Assembly (NCBI GenBank): GCA_937766455.1
Contig: CALLXD010000005.1
Location: forward strand, 1 to 64,000
Direction of reading: 5' to 3'
From: Vicinamibacterales bacterium
GTDB taxonomy: Bacteria; Acidobacteriota; Vicinamibacteria; Vicinamibacterales; UBA8438
Length of the DNA stretch: 64,000 bases
Positions 50,539 to 59,853 of the stretch are shown here, in pieces (position 1 is the stretch's first letter; the number at the start of each line of letters is the position of its first letter). The notes under the pieces are model-generated. The model had not been told where the DNA came from and searched no databases. It saw only the letters and a list, made by a program, of their open reading frames with translations. A program made the position numbers and the translations under genes.

Positions 50539-53214
50539 TCAGCCCTTGGCCGACATCCAGTTGTCACCGACACCGAGGTCGACCGTCAGCGGCACCCGCA
50601 GGTCGGCGGCCTTGGCCATCCGCTCGCGGACCAGAACCGCGACGGCGTCGGCTTCGTCAGCCGGTGCCTCGATGACCAGCTCGTCGTGCACGGTCAGGAT
50701 CATGGGCGACGAGGGGGGCAGCCGGTCCGCGAGGTCGATCATGGCTCGCTTCAGAATGTCAGCCGCCGTGCCCTGGATCGGCATGTTCACGGTGACGCGC
50801 TCCGCGGCGGCCCGAATCTGCCCGTTGCGACTGTTCAGTTCCGGCACGAGTCGGCGTCGGCCGTACATGGTTCGGACCTCGCCGGCCTCCCGGGCCTGTT
50901 CGAGCACCGCCTCCAGGAAACCACGAACTTGCGGATAGCCCGCGAAATACGCGTCGATGAACGCCTGGGCGTCGTGCGGGGTCACCCCAATGTCGCGCGA
51001 GAGCGTGAACGCCGTCTTCCCGTAGAGCAGGGCATAGTTGATGATCTTGGCCCGTCGTCGGAGTTCGTGCGGGTCGAGGCCGCTGTCGTCTCCGAACACC
51101 CGGTGCGCGGTCTGGTCGTGAATGTCTTCGTCACGAACAAACGCGTCGATGAGGGTGCTGTCTTCCGAAAGGTGAGCCAGCACGCGCAGCTCGATCTGCG
51201 AGTAATCGGCCGAGATCAGCCGATGGCCGTCGCGGGCGATGAACGCGCGGCGGATATCGCGACCAAGCGGCGTGCGGATCGGAATATTTTGAAGGTTGGG
51301 GTCGCTGCTGCTCAGGCGACCCGTCGAGGCAACCGCCTGGTTGAAGGACGTGTGGACCCGACCCGTCGTGGGGCGAACCAGTTGCGGCAAGGCGTCGACA
51401 TACGTGCCTTTGAGTTTCTGGATGCCGCGCCATTCGACGACGAGCCGTGGCAGCTCGTGGCGCTCGGCCAGATCGTCGAGCACATCGGCCGACGTGGAGG
51501 CGACCCGGGTTTTTCCTGTCTTCCGGCCAGCGGGCAGCCCCAGTTTGTCGAACAAGATGGCGGAGAGTTGGCGGGGAGAGTTGACGTTGAACTCCTCGCC
51601 CGCCAGCGTGAAGATCTGTGCTTGCAGGTCGGCCAGTTCGCCGTCCATCCGTTGTGACTGCGTAGCCAGGGCACCCGTGTCGATCCGGACGCCGCAGGTT
51701 TCTATGGCGGCCAGCACCGGAAGCAGTGGGTGTTCCAGCTCTCGATAGAGGGTCTCCAAGCCCTGCTCCTCAAGCTGGGTCCGTACCCGGTCTGCTGCCT
51801 GGAGGGGCAGATCGGCTCGCTCGCACGCGAAGGGGAGCACGACGTCTGGCGGCAGCTGGTCAAAACCGAGCGCCTTGGCGCCTTTGCCCCTGACCGCCTC
51901 GGTGGTCAGGGCCTGGTAGCCGATCACCTCGAGCGCGACCGTTTCGAGCGTCGGTGTTGCGCGGGTGGCCTCCAGCAGGTAGCTGGCGACCATTGTGTCG
52001 AGTTCGAGACCCCTCAGCTCAATCTCGCATGTGGCGAGCCACAGCATCTCTCGCTTGAGGTCGTGCCCGACCTTGCTGACGTCCGGGTCCTCAAGAATCG
52101 GTCCCAAGGCGGCAAAGACCGTGCGATCGTCGAGACTACCGCTCAGATCGAGTCCCTCGCGCGCCAACGGGACGTACCACCCTGACCGCGAGGCGGTCGA
52201 AAACGCGAGTCCAACTATTCCGTTGCGCGTCGGGGGCCCGCCGACCGTCAGCACATGTAGTCCGCATCGCCCGGCTGTGCGGAGGGTCGCGGCCAGGGCG
52301 TCGAGGTCGCCGGTCTCAGTAACGAGGCGGTAATCGGTGACGACGGTATCGGCCGTCGGCGCGTATTCGCCGAGCAGCGACTTGAATCCCAGCGCCGAAA
52401 ACAGCCTGAAACAACGCTCCCGGTCCGGGCCGCGGTAGCGAAACTGGTCTGGCTCGTCGGCCACCGGCACATCAAGGCGGATTTGCACCAGATTCCGGCT
52501 GTGGCGGGCGTCCTCAGCATGTTCGGTCAGTGCAGTGCGGTATTTCTTCTTCGGCAGCTCCGACGCCCCCGCCAGTAGCTCGTCGAGCGTGCCGAAGCTC
52601 GTCACGAGCTCACGTGCGCCCTTTTCACCGATGCCCGGCACGCCCTTGATGTTGTCGCTGGTGTCGCCCATCAGCGCCAGCATGTCGACGACCTGGTTCG
52701 GACTCACGCCAAACTTCTCACGGACACCGTCCGCGTCGTACCAGATGCCGTCATCCCGTGGGTTAAAGACGTGGATGCGGTCGTTCACGAGCTGGAAGAA
52801 ATCTTTGTCGCCCGTGACGATGACCACGTCCATTCCGTTCGTCGCCGCCCGCGTGGCCAGCGTGCCAATGACATCGTCGGCTTCGAACCCCTGATGCGTC
52901 ACGATAGGGACACCCAGGGCCTGGCAGGCTTCATGCACCCCCTCCACCTGCTCCACCAGGTCCTCCGGCATCGGTCGTCGGTTGGCTTTGTACTCCTGGT
53001 CGATCTCGTTCCGGAAGGTGGGCCCCCGCAGGTCGAAAGCGGCCGCCATGTGCTCAGGCTTCTGGTCGCTGATCAGCTTGCGGAGCATGGTGATAAAGCC
53101 ATAGACCGCGTTGGTCGAGCGCCCGTCCGGACCCGTCAGGGCGCGGATCGCGTGATACGCCCGATACATCTGGTTGTTTCCGTCAATGAGGACGAGGCGG
53201 GGGGGGGAGGACAT
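50539..53214 (-). CDS. polA: DNA polymerase I
   Basis: 891 residues. N-terminal 5' nuclease domain (1-~290) with LIDGNNQMYRAYHA, FEADDVIGTLA and GDTSDNIKGVPGIGEKGA. The 3'-5' exonuclease-like domain (~300-480) lacks the acidic DxE motif (CGLHVLTVGGPP stands there), so proofreading should be lost. The polymerase domain has SADYSQIELRVLAHLSED (motif A), RRRAKIINYALLYG (O-helix) and TVHDELVIEAP (motif C). The O-helix has Tyr where E. coli has Phe762. It fills gaps in repair and Okazaki fragment processing. Confidence 0.97.
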   Translation of the reverse strand: MSSPPRLVLIDGNNQMYRAYHAIRALTGPDGRSTNAVYGFITMLRKLISDQKPEHMAAAFDLRGPTFRNEIDQEYKANRRPMPEDLVEQVEGVHEACQALGVPIVTHQGFEADDVIGTLATRAATNGMDVVIVTGDKDFFQLVNDRIHVFNPRDDGIWYDADGVREKFGVSPNQVVDMLALMGDTSDNIKGVPGIGEKGARELVTSFGTLDELLAGASELPKKKYRTALTEHAEDARHSRNLVQIRLDVPVADEPDQFRYRGPDRERCFRLFSALGFKSLLGEYAPTADTVVTDYRLVTETGDLDALAATLRTAGRCGLHVLTVGGPPTRNGIVGLAFSTASRSGWYVPLAREGLDLSGSLDDRTVFAALGPILEDPDVSKVGHDLKREMLWLATCEIELRGLELDTMVASYLLEATRATPTLETVALEVIGYQALTTEAVRGKGAKALGFDQLPPDVVLPFACERADLPLQAADRVRTQLEEQGLETLYRELEHPLLPVLAAIETCGVRIDTGALATQSQRMDGELADLQAQIFTLAGEEFNVNSPRQLSAILFDKLGLPAGRKTGKTRVASTSADVLDDLAERHELPRLVVEWRGIQKLKGTYVDALPQLVRPTTGRVHTSFNQAVASTGRLSSSDPNLQNIPIRTPLGRDIRRAFIARDGHRLISADYSQIELRVLAHLSEDSTLIDAFVRDEDIHDQTAHRVFGDDSGLDPHELRRRAKIINYALLYGKTAFTLSRDIGVTPHDAQAFIDAYFAGYPQVRGFLEAVLEQAREAGEVRTMYGRRRLVPELNSRNGQIRAAAERVTVNMPIQGTAADILKRAMIDLADRLPPSSPMILTVHDELVIEAPADEADAVAVLVRERMAKAADLRVPLTVDLGVGDNWMSAKG

Positions 53215-53292
53215 GGCGGCCGTCAGAGTATACCGGGCCGCCGATTCGCGTTCGGCGTCGATAACACATTCTGAGGGGCGATGGAGCGGAGG

Positions 53293-54021
53293 TCAGAGCA
53301 GCACGATGGTGCCGACGCCAAGCGCGATCATCACCACTTGGCGAACCGCGCCGACGTCCGCCGTTTCGCGGTGCAGGCCCGGGATCAAGTCGGACATGGC
53401 GACGTAGAGGAAACTCCCGGCCGCGAACGCCAGCACAGACGGCAGCGCGCTCGGCGCCGCCCCCGCGGCCAGGTAGACCGCGACGGCGCCCAGCATGCAC
53501 GTGGATGCCGACACGGCGTTGAGCACGAACGCGCGTGACCGCGAGTAGCCGGCGTCGAGCAAGATTGCGAAATCGCCCACTTCCTGGGGGACTTGGTGGG
53601 CCGCCACGGCCAGAGCTGTCGTGAGTCCGAGCGGAAGCGATGTGAGCACGGCCGCGCCGACGATGGCGCCATCGGTGAAGTTGTGGAGACCGCCCCCGAT
53701 GAGGATCAGGGTCGCGCTGGTTTCATGTGCATTGCAGTCAGCGGTGTGACAGTGCCGCCAGAGGACCAGCTTTTCGAGCATGAAGAAGGTGAGGATGCCG
53801 GCCAGCAGCGCGCCGAGTGCGGTCGAGGCCTCCACGGACTCCAGCGCCTCCGGCACCAGCTTCAGCAGCGCGACCCCGAGCAAGGCGCCCACCGCGTAGC
53901 TGATCAGGTCGGGCACGACCTGAAGGCGAGTGTCGCGGCGCAACAACAGGAGCGGCGACGCCAGCAGCACGCCACCACCACTGCCCACCAGACTGAAGCC
54001 GATCGCCGCGAGCAAGTCCAC
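53293..54021 (-). CDS. ZIP-family metal transporter
   Basis: About 242 residues from GTG 54021 (VDLLAAIGFSLVGSGGG); the longer frame overlaps the VWFA gene and looks spurious. Eight helices. Metal site in helix 4 GGGLHNFTDGAIVGAAV and helix 5 AVAAHQVPQEVGDFAIL, the ZIP signature (HNFxDG, HExPxE-like with Q for E). Cytoplasmic loop has CHTADCNAH, a possible metal-binding stretch. Probably imports Zn or another divalent ion; export is possible for this subgroup. Confidence 0.88.
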   Translation of the reverse strand: MDLLAAIGFSLVGSGGGVLLASPLLLLRRDTRLQVVPDLISYAVGALLGVALLKLVPEALESVEASTALGALLAGILTFFMLEKLVLWRHCHTADCNAHETSATLILIGGGLHNFTDGAIVGAAVLTSLPLGLTTALAVAAHQVPQEVGDFAILLDAGYSRSRAFVLNAVSASTCMLGAVAVYLAAGAAPSALPSVLAFAAGSFLYVAMSDLIPGLHRETADVGAVRQVVMIALGVGTIVLL

Positions 54022-54058
54022 GCGCCGGATGATAGCAGAGGGGTGCGGCGCGGCGCCT

Positions 54059-55138
54059 TCAGGGCAACGCGGTGTATCCGCGGCGGGCTCGGACGCGGTA
54101 GGCGGAGTCTCGCACTTCCACTCGGATGGCATGCCAGCGGCCGTCCGGCTCCGCCTGGGAGGGATACCCCAGGTAGTACTGCTGGCTCAGCTCACGCGCG
54201 ATGCCGGCCGTGGCCGGCTCGAGGTCTCCGATGTCACGGACAATCTCCGTCCGGCCCCCGCTGTCATCGGTCAGGTCTCGCAGCGCGGACACGTTGACGC
54301 GGTCATCCTGATTGCCGCCCGCGGTGCGGCCTCCTGGCATCTGCGGCGCCCGGCGGCCCCCGCCCGGAAACGGAAAGGGGCTCGGGATGCGTCCCGGGGA
54401 TGGGATCGGCAGGGACCGCCCCCCGGCGGTCCACCCGGGACGGCGAGCGTCTCCGTCAATGCCGATGGCGTAGACCAGGGCCTCGCTGTCACGGATGCGT
54501 TCCCGAAGCGCCCTGACGTCGGTCTCGCTGTTGGTGTCGTTGCCATCAGAAATGATCAGCAGCGCCTTCTTGACATGCTGACCTTCCTCGACTCGCGGCA
54601 CCGACTCGGCCACGGCGTCGTACAGCGCCGTTCCGCCCCGGGGCCGAATTCCACGCAGCGCACGGCTGACCCGGTCTCGGTCCGTCGTCCAGTCCTGCAG
54701 CAAATCGGGCGTGTAGTTGAATTCGTACAGGAAGAGTTCGTCATCTGGAGCCAGCAGGTCGTACAAGAAGCGGTCGAGGGCGCTGCGTGCAGCATCCATC
54801 TTCCGTCCTTCCATGCTGCCACTGGTGTCGAGCGCGATACCCAAGCTGACGGGCACGCGCTCGTTGCTGAACTGTGTCACGTCCACCTCCTCACCATCTT
54901 CGTAGATGGTGAAGTCCGCCTGCGTGAGCCCGCTGACGAAGCGACCGCGGGCGTCTGTCACAGTGGCCGTGACGTTGATCAGGTTGACGCCGGTACGGAA
55001 GACAAAGCGCTGGGCCTCGTCGTTGGTCTCCGCTGCGGAGTCGGATGCCTGGTCGGTGCTTCGGGGCGGCTGTTGACCAGCGAGGACGATGGGGACGACG
55101 GCCAGCACGAGCGCCGACAGCGTCAGGCGGGTGCTCAT
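54059..55138 (-). CDS. Secreted VWFA-domain protein of acidobacterial type
   Basis: 359 residues with a signal peptide (ends VLAGQQ). The N-terminal beta region FRTGVNLINVTATVTDARGRFVSGLTQADFTIYEDG and the VWA domain with GIALDTSGSMEGRK (MIDAS DxSxS), then a Gly/Pro-rich insert (about 230-265), and C-terminal ELSQQYYLGYPSQAEPDGRWHAIRVEVR. This layout matches the VWFA-related family that is abundant in Acidobacteriota. The function is unknown. Start overlaps the end of the next upstream gene by 4 nt. Confidence 0.9.
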   Translation of the reverse strand: MSTRLTLSALVLAVVPIVLAGQQPPRSTDQASDSAAETNDEAQRFVFRTGVNLINVTATVTDARGRFVSGLTQADFTIYEDGEEVDVTQFSNERVPVSLGIALDTSGSMEGRKMDAARSALDRFLYDLLAPDDELFLYEFNYTPDLLQDWTTDRDRVSRALRGIRPRGGTALYDAVAESVPRVEEGQHVKKALLIISDGNDTNSETDVRALRERIRDSEALVYAIGIDGDARRPGWTAGGRSLPIPSPGRIPSPFPFPGGGRRAPQMPGGRTAGGNQDDRVNVSALRDLTDDSGGRTEIVRDIGDLEPATAGIARELSQQYYLGYPSQAEPDGRWHAIRVEVRDSAYRVRARRGYTALP

Positions 55139-55923
55139 GGCTGGTCTCCTGCCGCCGGTGTGGCGAGCGGCGTCGCGTCGGCCATCTGCCGGCGATCGAT
55201 GTGCGGGACACGGGTCTGGTCCTGCGCAAAGCTGATTCGATAGCGATTGATCCGGTCGGCGTCGGGCATGGAGATCGTGAACGGTGTTTCGGTGCCTGGA
55301 GCCAGTGCCCGCACCGGGAGTGGGGTCTGCCCCGTCCCAATCTGGGTTCCGTCCTCGTCGAACACGGTCGCCATGACGCTCAGCCGTCCGTGCTCCATGC
55401 CGTCGGCCGGGTTGCGCACCGCCCCGGAGATCGCCAGATACTCACCCTGTCTGGCGTGCGCCAGCGAGAGTAGCTCCACCGGCGTGGACTGTTCTGACAT
55501 CACGGGTAGAGCGTCGTCGCGCAGGCCCCATCGCGATGGTTGCCACCGCCACGACAACGAGGCCGGCTGCCACGGCGGCGAGGATCGGACGGCCCCACCC
55601 GGAAGGCCCGGCCACCGCGCCGAGCAGCGGTGCGCGCGGTTCTGTGACAGGACGGTGGATCTGGGCGAGCTGTGATCGTTGTCGGACACATCGGAGCCAC
55701 ACCGGGTGTCGAGTGCCCGCGGTGGCGGCATGTCACGCGACCTCGGCTGCGACGGCAGGCCCGCGTTCGTGCCACGGGTGCGATCGAGTTCCGCGATTAG
55801 CGCCGCGACCCGGGCGTCGGAACGCCGCCGTTCTTCTCGAATGACGCGCCAGGCCACGATGCCCATGGCGAATGCCATGGACAGCGAAATGGCGGTCACA
55901 CTGACTAGCGCGATATCCATCAT
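55135..55923 (-). CDS. Membrane protein of unknown function with probable compensating frame errors
   Basis: 262 codons as assembled. One N-terminal helix (about 5-27), then a charged coil. Between about 55525 and 55735 the frame gives Arg/Ser/Trp-rich sequence, while the neighbouring frame encodes VTEPRAPLLGAVAG and a clean membrane helix (ILAAVAAGLVVVAVATIAMG). A missing base near 55700-55735 and an extra base in CCCC (55522-55525) would place that helix in the protein. The C-terminal ~100 residues (HARQGEYLAISGAVRNPADG, LPVRALAPGTETPFTISMP) look like a beta-sandwich (FxLYD-like). Lies between the TonB and VWFA genes. Confidence 0.6.
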   Translation of the reverse strand: MMDIALVSVTAISLSMAFAMGIVAWRVIREERRRSDARVAALIAELDRTRGTNAGLPSQPRSRDMPPPRALDTRCGSDVSDNDHSSPRSTVLSQNRAHRCSARWPGLPGGAVRSSPPWQPASLSWRWQPSRWGLRDDALPVMSEQSTPVELLSLAHARQGEYLAISGAVRNPADGMEHGRLSVMATVFDEDGTQIGTGQTPLPVRALAPGTETPFTISMPDADRINRYRISFAQDQTRVPHIDRRQMADATPLATPAAGDQP

Positions 55924-55950
55924 CTCTTCCTATCTCTCGTGCCGCGACGC

Positions 55951-57036
55951 CTATCTCAGTCTGAACTCCACGGCCACCTCGACCAGCACGGCGACGGGCA
56001 CTCCGTGGCGCCGCGCCGGTGAGAATTGCCATTGCTGGACCGCGGCGATCGCTCGCTCGTCGAGTCCCGACCCGAGCCGTTGCAGCACCCGAACGTCGGT
56101 GACAGTACCTTCGGCCGTAACGACCATTTCCAGGAGGGCTTCCCCTTCGAGACCCGCGCGGCGCGCCCGGTCGGTGTAGTCGGGGGCGACTTCTCGCAAC
56201 AGTCCTGGCGGCTCGATCCCGCTCCCGGGACGGTACGGCCCGCCGCCGGTTCCACCGCCGTCCCCGGCACCCACTCCGCGCCCCGTACCCTGCCCGACGC
56301 CGCCTCCGGCGCCTGATCCGCGGCTCTCGCCGTTCGGTGCGGGCGGTGCGACGACTCGGCCCAGGAGCCCGGACACATCTCGTGGATTCGCTCCGACTGC
56401 CGCCATGGGGCCTCGCAGCTCGGGCAGCGGCTCCCTGACCAGCGGCGGAGGTGGCGTCGGCCGTGGCTGTTGCGTCCGCGATGGCTGCGCCCGCGGAGGC
56501 GTGGACGCGGCCGGTGTGCGTCGTGGCAGTGGGCTACTGGTCGTCCGCGACCCCTTCCGTTCCGCCGGGGGCGGAGGCGCGACATCGCCCCGTCCGCCGC
56601 CGCCACCACCGCCGCCGAGGCCGGGTTCTGCCACGAACACGAGCTGCGCAAGGTCAGAGGGCGGATCCGGGGGGGCCTCCAGGTCAGCGCCAGGGGCGGA
56701 TGCGGTCGCCATCACGAGCAGCACCGCGAGAACCGCGCCGTGCGCAGAGCCGGAGACGAGCAGGGAGACCCCCGTTGTCTGGCCTCTGCGAGCCGACCCA
56801 GTCCGGGTCGGCGACAGCAAGCCGATGCCCGCCGCATTCGGGGACGCGGTCAGCCGCCCGTGACGCAAGGCGCGGCTCGCCTGGACCGCGTCGCCGAGCG
56901 TGACGAGTGCCCCGTCAATGGTGGGAATCGTCGCCTGTCGGATCAGGGCGCGCACCTGAGACGCCGGCACCCCAGCCGCCCGTGCGAGCTCGTTCGCCGA
57001 GTACACGTCTGGCAGGGGTGCGGTGTCTGGGGCCAT
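55951..57036 (-). CDS. TonB-family protein with N-terminal helix-turn-helix domain
   Basis: 361 residues. Residues ~10-60 (YSANELARAAGVPASQVRALIRQ then ALVTLGDAVQASRAL) resemble a MerR-like DNA-binding unit. A membrane helix follows (about 95-115, VSLLVSGSAHGAVLAVLLVM), then a ~170-residue Pro/Gly-rich periplasmic linker, and a C-terminal TonB domain with VAPDYTDRARRAGLEGEALLEMVV and AVQQWQFSPARRHGVPV. A DNA-binding-like head on a TonB body is unusual and suggests direct envelope-to-gene signalling, though the head may bind protein instead. Confidence 0.75.
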   Translation of the reverse strand: MAPDTAPLPDVYSANELARAAGVPASQVRALIRQATIPTIDGALVTLGDAVQASRALRHGRLTASPNAAGIGLLSPTRTGSARRGQTTGVSLLVSGSAHGAVLAVLLVMATASAPGADLEAPPDPPSDLAQLVFVAEPGLGGGGGGGGRGDVAPPPPAERKGSRTTSSPLPRRTPAASTPPRAQPSRTQQPRPTPPPPLVREPLPELRGPMAAVGANPRDVSGLLGRVVAPPAPNGESRGSGAGGGVGQGTGRGVGAGDGGGTGGGPYRPGSGIEPPGLLREVAPDYTDRARRAGLEGEALLEMVVTAEGTVTDVRVLQRLGSGLDERAIAAVQQWQFSPARRHGVPVAVLVEVAVEFRLR

Positions 57037-57205
57037 GACAATTGGGGGTCAGCTCAGGCAAAGCGTGACCCACCCCATTGGGAAGCAAGAGCCTTGCCGT
57101 TGTCCGGACCGTCCAGCCGCTGAGATCGGCCGTTTTTTCGCGGCCACTGGCCGCCTGGCAAGACATGGTGTGCTCCCAGGAGGTCACCGCCGCCGCCGGA
57201 CGTGA

Positions 57206-57769
57206 CTAGGCCGCGTCTGGCTTCAACCCCTCGGTGAACGTCAGCCCGGCCTGCTCCGCGAGGGTGCGTACCGGTTGAAAACCCTCGGCCTGGAGCGCTG
57301 CTTCCGCGCCGCCGTGCGTCCGGTAGTGGGGATCGAGTTGGCGGGCCGAGAACAGCGCGCCGAGTCCGCCGCGCGGTGCGGGTTCGATGACCAGGCACCG
57401 CCCGCCGACGCGGAGCACTTGTCGGGCGCCCTGGAGCGTACCGACCCGTTCGTGTGGCCGCATGCCGCCGATCAGGTCCGGGATGACCACAATGTCGAAC
57501 CAGCCCTCCGCGAACGGCGGCTCCCTGAGTGGCGCGACCTTCACGTCAACGAGCACCCCTCTGGATGTCGCGGCTCGGGTCAGGGCTTCCTGCGCACGTT
57601 CGTCTGGTGCCAGCGCTGAGGCCTGCCCGTTCAGACCCACCGCGCTGGCCAGGCGCGCGATGAGATCGGGGTCGCCCGCGCCGATCTGCAGCACGCGGTT
57701 GTCGCGCCGCGGCCCGATCATGGCCATCCGAAGATCCGATTCACCCTTGAGTTTCTTGAAGATCGGCAT
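57206..57769 (-). CDS. Class I SAM-dependent methyltransferase-like protein
   Basis: 187 residues from MPIFKKLKGESDLRMAMIG (ATG 57769); the longer frame upstream overlaps the inositol-phosphate synthase start. Rossmann-type order: VLQIGAGDPDLIARLASAVG (motif I), acidic/switch region VDVKVAPLREPPFAEGWFDIVVIPDLIG, then ARQVLRVGGRCLVIEPAPRGG (motif IV/V). Substrate unknown. Confidence 0.75.
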   Translation of the reverse strand: MPIFKKLKGESDLRMAMIGPRRDNRVLQIGAGDPDLIARLASAVGLNGQASALAPDERAQEALTRAATSRGVLVDVKVAPLREPPFAEGWFDIVVIPDLIGGMRPHERVGTLQGARQVLRVGGRCLVIEPAPRGGLGALFSARQLDPHYRTHGGAEAALQAEGFQPVRTLAEQAGLTFTEGLKPDAA

Positions 57770-57874
57770 GGTGTGTGGCGACCACCGTTGGCTGGCGGAT
57801 ACGTCGAGGTTCGGCTCCAGCGCCCGTTCGGTGCTTTCGAACCCCGATCGGTCGCCATGATATAGTGACGCGCC

Positions 57875-59188
57875 GTGAAACACCCAGTTGAAATTGCCCC
57901 CGCTACAGGGAAGCTCGGCGTCATGCTGGTTGGCATGGGCGCCGTCAGTACCACATTTATTGCCGGCACGTTGCTCATCAAGAAGGGGCTCGCGCCGCCG
58001 ATTGGTTCGCTCGCCGAGATGGGCACCGTCCGCCTAGGCAAACGCACCGAGGGCCGGTCGCCCCTGATCAAGGACTTCGTGCCGCTGGCCGGGCTCGACG
58101 ATCTGGTGTTCGGTGCCTGGGATATCTTCGAGGACAACGGCTTTGAGGCGGCCACGACCGCCGGCGTGATCGAGCCTGCGCTGCTGGAGCAGATTCGCCC
58201 GGAACTCGAGGCGATCAAGCCGTGGCCGGCGGTTTTTGACCAACGCTACGTCAAGCGCCTCATGGGCACCAATATCAAGACGGGTGCCAATAAGCTCGAG
58301 CTTGCCGAGCAGATCCGCGACGATATGCGCCGGTTCAAAGAGACGAACCAGCTCGATCGCCTTGTGATGATCTGGTGCGGCAGCACCGAGATCTTCCTGA
58401 CGCCGAGTGACGCGCACCAGTCTATCGAGGCGTTTGAGGCGGCGATGAAGGCGAACGCCCACGAGATCTCGTCCAGTATGGTGTACGCCTACGCCGCGCT
58501 GAAGGAGGGCATCCCGTATGCGAACGCGGCGCCCAACCTGAGCGCCGATTTCCCGGCGCTGGACCAGTTGGCGATAGACAACGGCTCGCCGGTGTGCGGC
58601 AAAGACCTGAAGACCGGTCAGACGTTGATCAAGACGATCATCGCGCCAGGCCTCAAGGCGCGTCTCATCGGCGTATCGGGGTGGTACTCGACCAATATTT
58701 TGGGGAATCGCGACGGCGAGGTGCTGGACGACCCCGAGTCCTTCAAGACCAAGGAAGAGAGCAAGAAGTCGGTGCTGGATTACATCCTCCAGCCGGATCT
58801 CTACCCCACGCTGTACAAGGACTTGTGTCACGTCGTCCGCATCAATTACTACCCGCCGCGGGGCGACAACAAAGAAGGCTGGGACAACATCGATCTCGTC
58901 GGCTGGCTCGGATATCCGATGCAGCTGAAGATCAACTTCCTGTGTCGCGACAGTATCCTCGCCGCGCCGATCGTGTTGGATCTCGTGCTGTTCTTGGATT
59001 TGGCAAAACGGGCCGGCATGAGCGGCATACAGGAGTGGCTGTCGTTCTACTTCAAAAGCCCCGTCCACGCGCCGGACGTCTACCCCGAGCACGATCTCTT
59101 CATTCAGCTCATGAAGCTGAAGAACACGCTCCGGTTCATGCGTGGTGAGGAGTTGATTACCCACCTCGGCCTCGAATACTACGACTGA
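57875..59188 (+). CDS. ino1: Inositol-3-phosphate synthase
   Basis: 437 residues from GTG 57875. NAD-binding GKLGVMLVGMGAVSTTFIAG at the N-terminus, SADFPALDQLAIDNGSPVCGKDLKTGQTLIK in the middle (catalytic Lys/Asp region) and SWYSTN-like GWYSTNILGNRDGEVL; C-terminal lysines in NYYPPRGDNKEGWDNIDLVGW. Converts glucose-6-phosphate to inositol-3-phosphate for inositol lipids or solutes. Divergent from the methyltransferase gene. Confidence 0.95.
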   Translation: MKHPVEIAPATGKLGVMLVGMGAVSTTFIAGTLLIKKGLAPPIGSLAEMGTVRLGKRTEGRSPLIKDFVPLAGLDDLVFGAWDIFEDNGFEAATTAGVIEPALLEQIRPELEAIKPWPAVFDQRYVKRLMGTNIKTGANKLELAEQIRDDMRRFKETNQLDRLVMIWCGSTEIFLTPSDAHQSIEAFEAAMKANAHEISSSMVYAYAALKEGIPYANAAPNLSADFPALDQLAIDNGSPVCGKDLKTGQTLIKTIIAPGLKARLIGVSGWYSTNILGNRDGEVLDDPESFKTKEESKKSVLDYILQPDLYPTLYKDLCHVVRINYYPPRGDNKEGWDNIDLVGWLGYPMQLKINFLCRDSILAAPIVLDLVLFLDLAKRAGMSGIQEWLSFYFKSPVHAPDVYPEHDLFIQLMKLKNTLRFMRGEELITHLGLEYYD

Positions 59189-59204
59189 TCCCCCTCCAAC
59201 CGCC

Positions 59205-59714
59205 ATGTCTCCGACGCTGCTCCAGCCTGTGCTGTTTGGCGGCCTGTTCATGGGGGTGCTCTCCGCGCTGCCGATTATTTCGCTGGGTAATTGCTGCTGT
59301 CTCTGGGTCATGGGCGGCGGCATGGTGACCTCCTATCTCACGCAACACGGCAGAACCGAGCCGATGCAGCTCGGCGAGGGCGCGCTCGGCGGGTTCCTCG
59401 CCGGTGTGTTGGGGGCGGTCGTTTACGCAGTCGTGTCCATACCGGTGCAACTGGTGACGGCGCCAATTCAGCGAGGCCTGCTGGAGGGATGGCTGAACTC
59501 GGCCGCGGACGTGCCGCCCGAGGCGCGCGAGATGCTTGAGCGTTTTGGAGACAGTAGTGGCGTCGTCGGCGTATTGGTCGGTTTTCTTTTCATGCTGATG
59601 GTCGGCATGATCTTCACGACGGTGGGTGGTCTGCTCGGTGCGTTGGTGTTCCGCCCGACCCAGCCCGCCGCGCCTCCGGTCCCGCCGCTCCCGCCGCCCC
59701 AACCCCAGACATAA
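59205..59714 (+). CDS. Hypothetical membrane protein
   Basis: 169 residues, four to five hydrophobic segments ([83 protein letters not shown]) and a Pro-rich tail. A CCC stretch lies at the second helix. No confident family. Begins 16 nt after ino1, so possibly co-transcribed. Confidence 0.7.
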   Translation: MSPTLLQPVLFGGLFMGVLSALPIISLGNCCCLWVMGGGMVTSYLTQHGRTEPMQLGEGALGGFLAGVLGAVVYAVVSIPVQLVTAPIQRGLLEGWLNSAADVPPEAREMLERFGDSSGVVGVLVGFLFMLMVGMIFTTVGGLLGALVFRPTQPAAPPVPPLPPPQPQT

Positions 59715-59853
59715 CACCGGCGCGCCTCTGCGGATCCACTCTCGATGTGAACCTATTGTCGCTGGCCGTCGTCTGAACTGGGGGGGCTCACGTGGGTGGC
59801 CCGTCAGTCGTTGTAACGCATTTCTGCGCGATTACCCGGACGGAACACACGAC

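Noticed and set aside
58034..59323. A 429-residue open frame on the - strand
   Set aside because: Antisense to inositol-3-phosphate synthase; caused by high GC at third positions.
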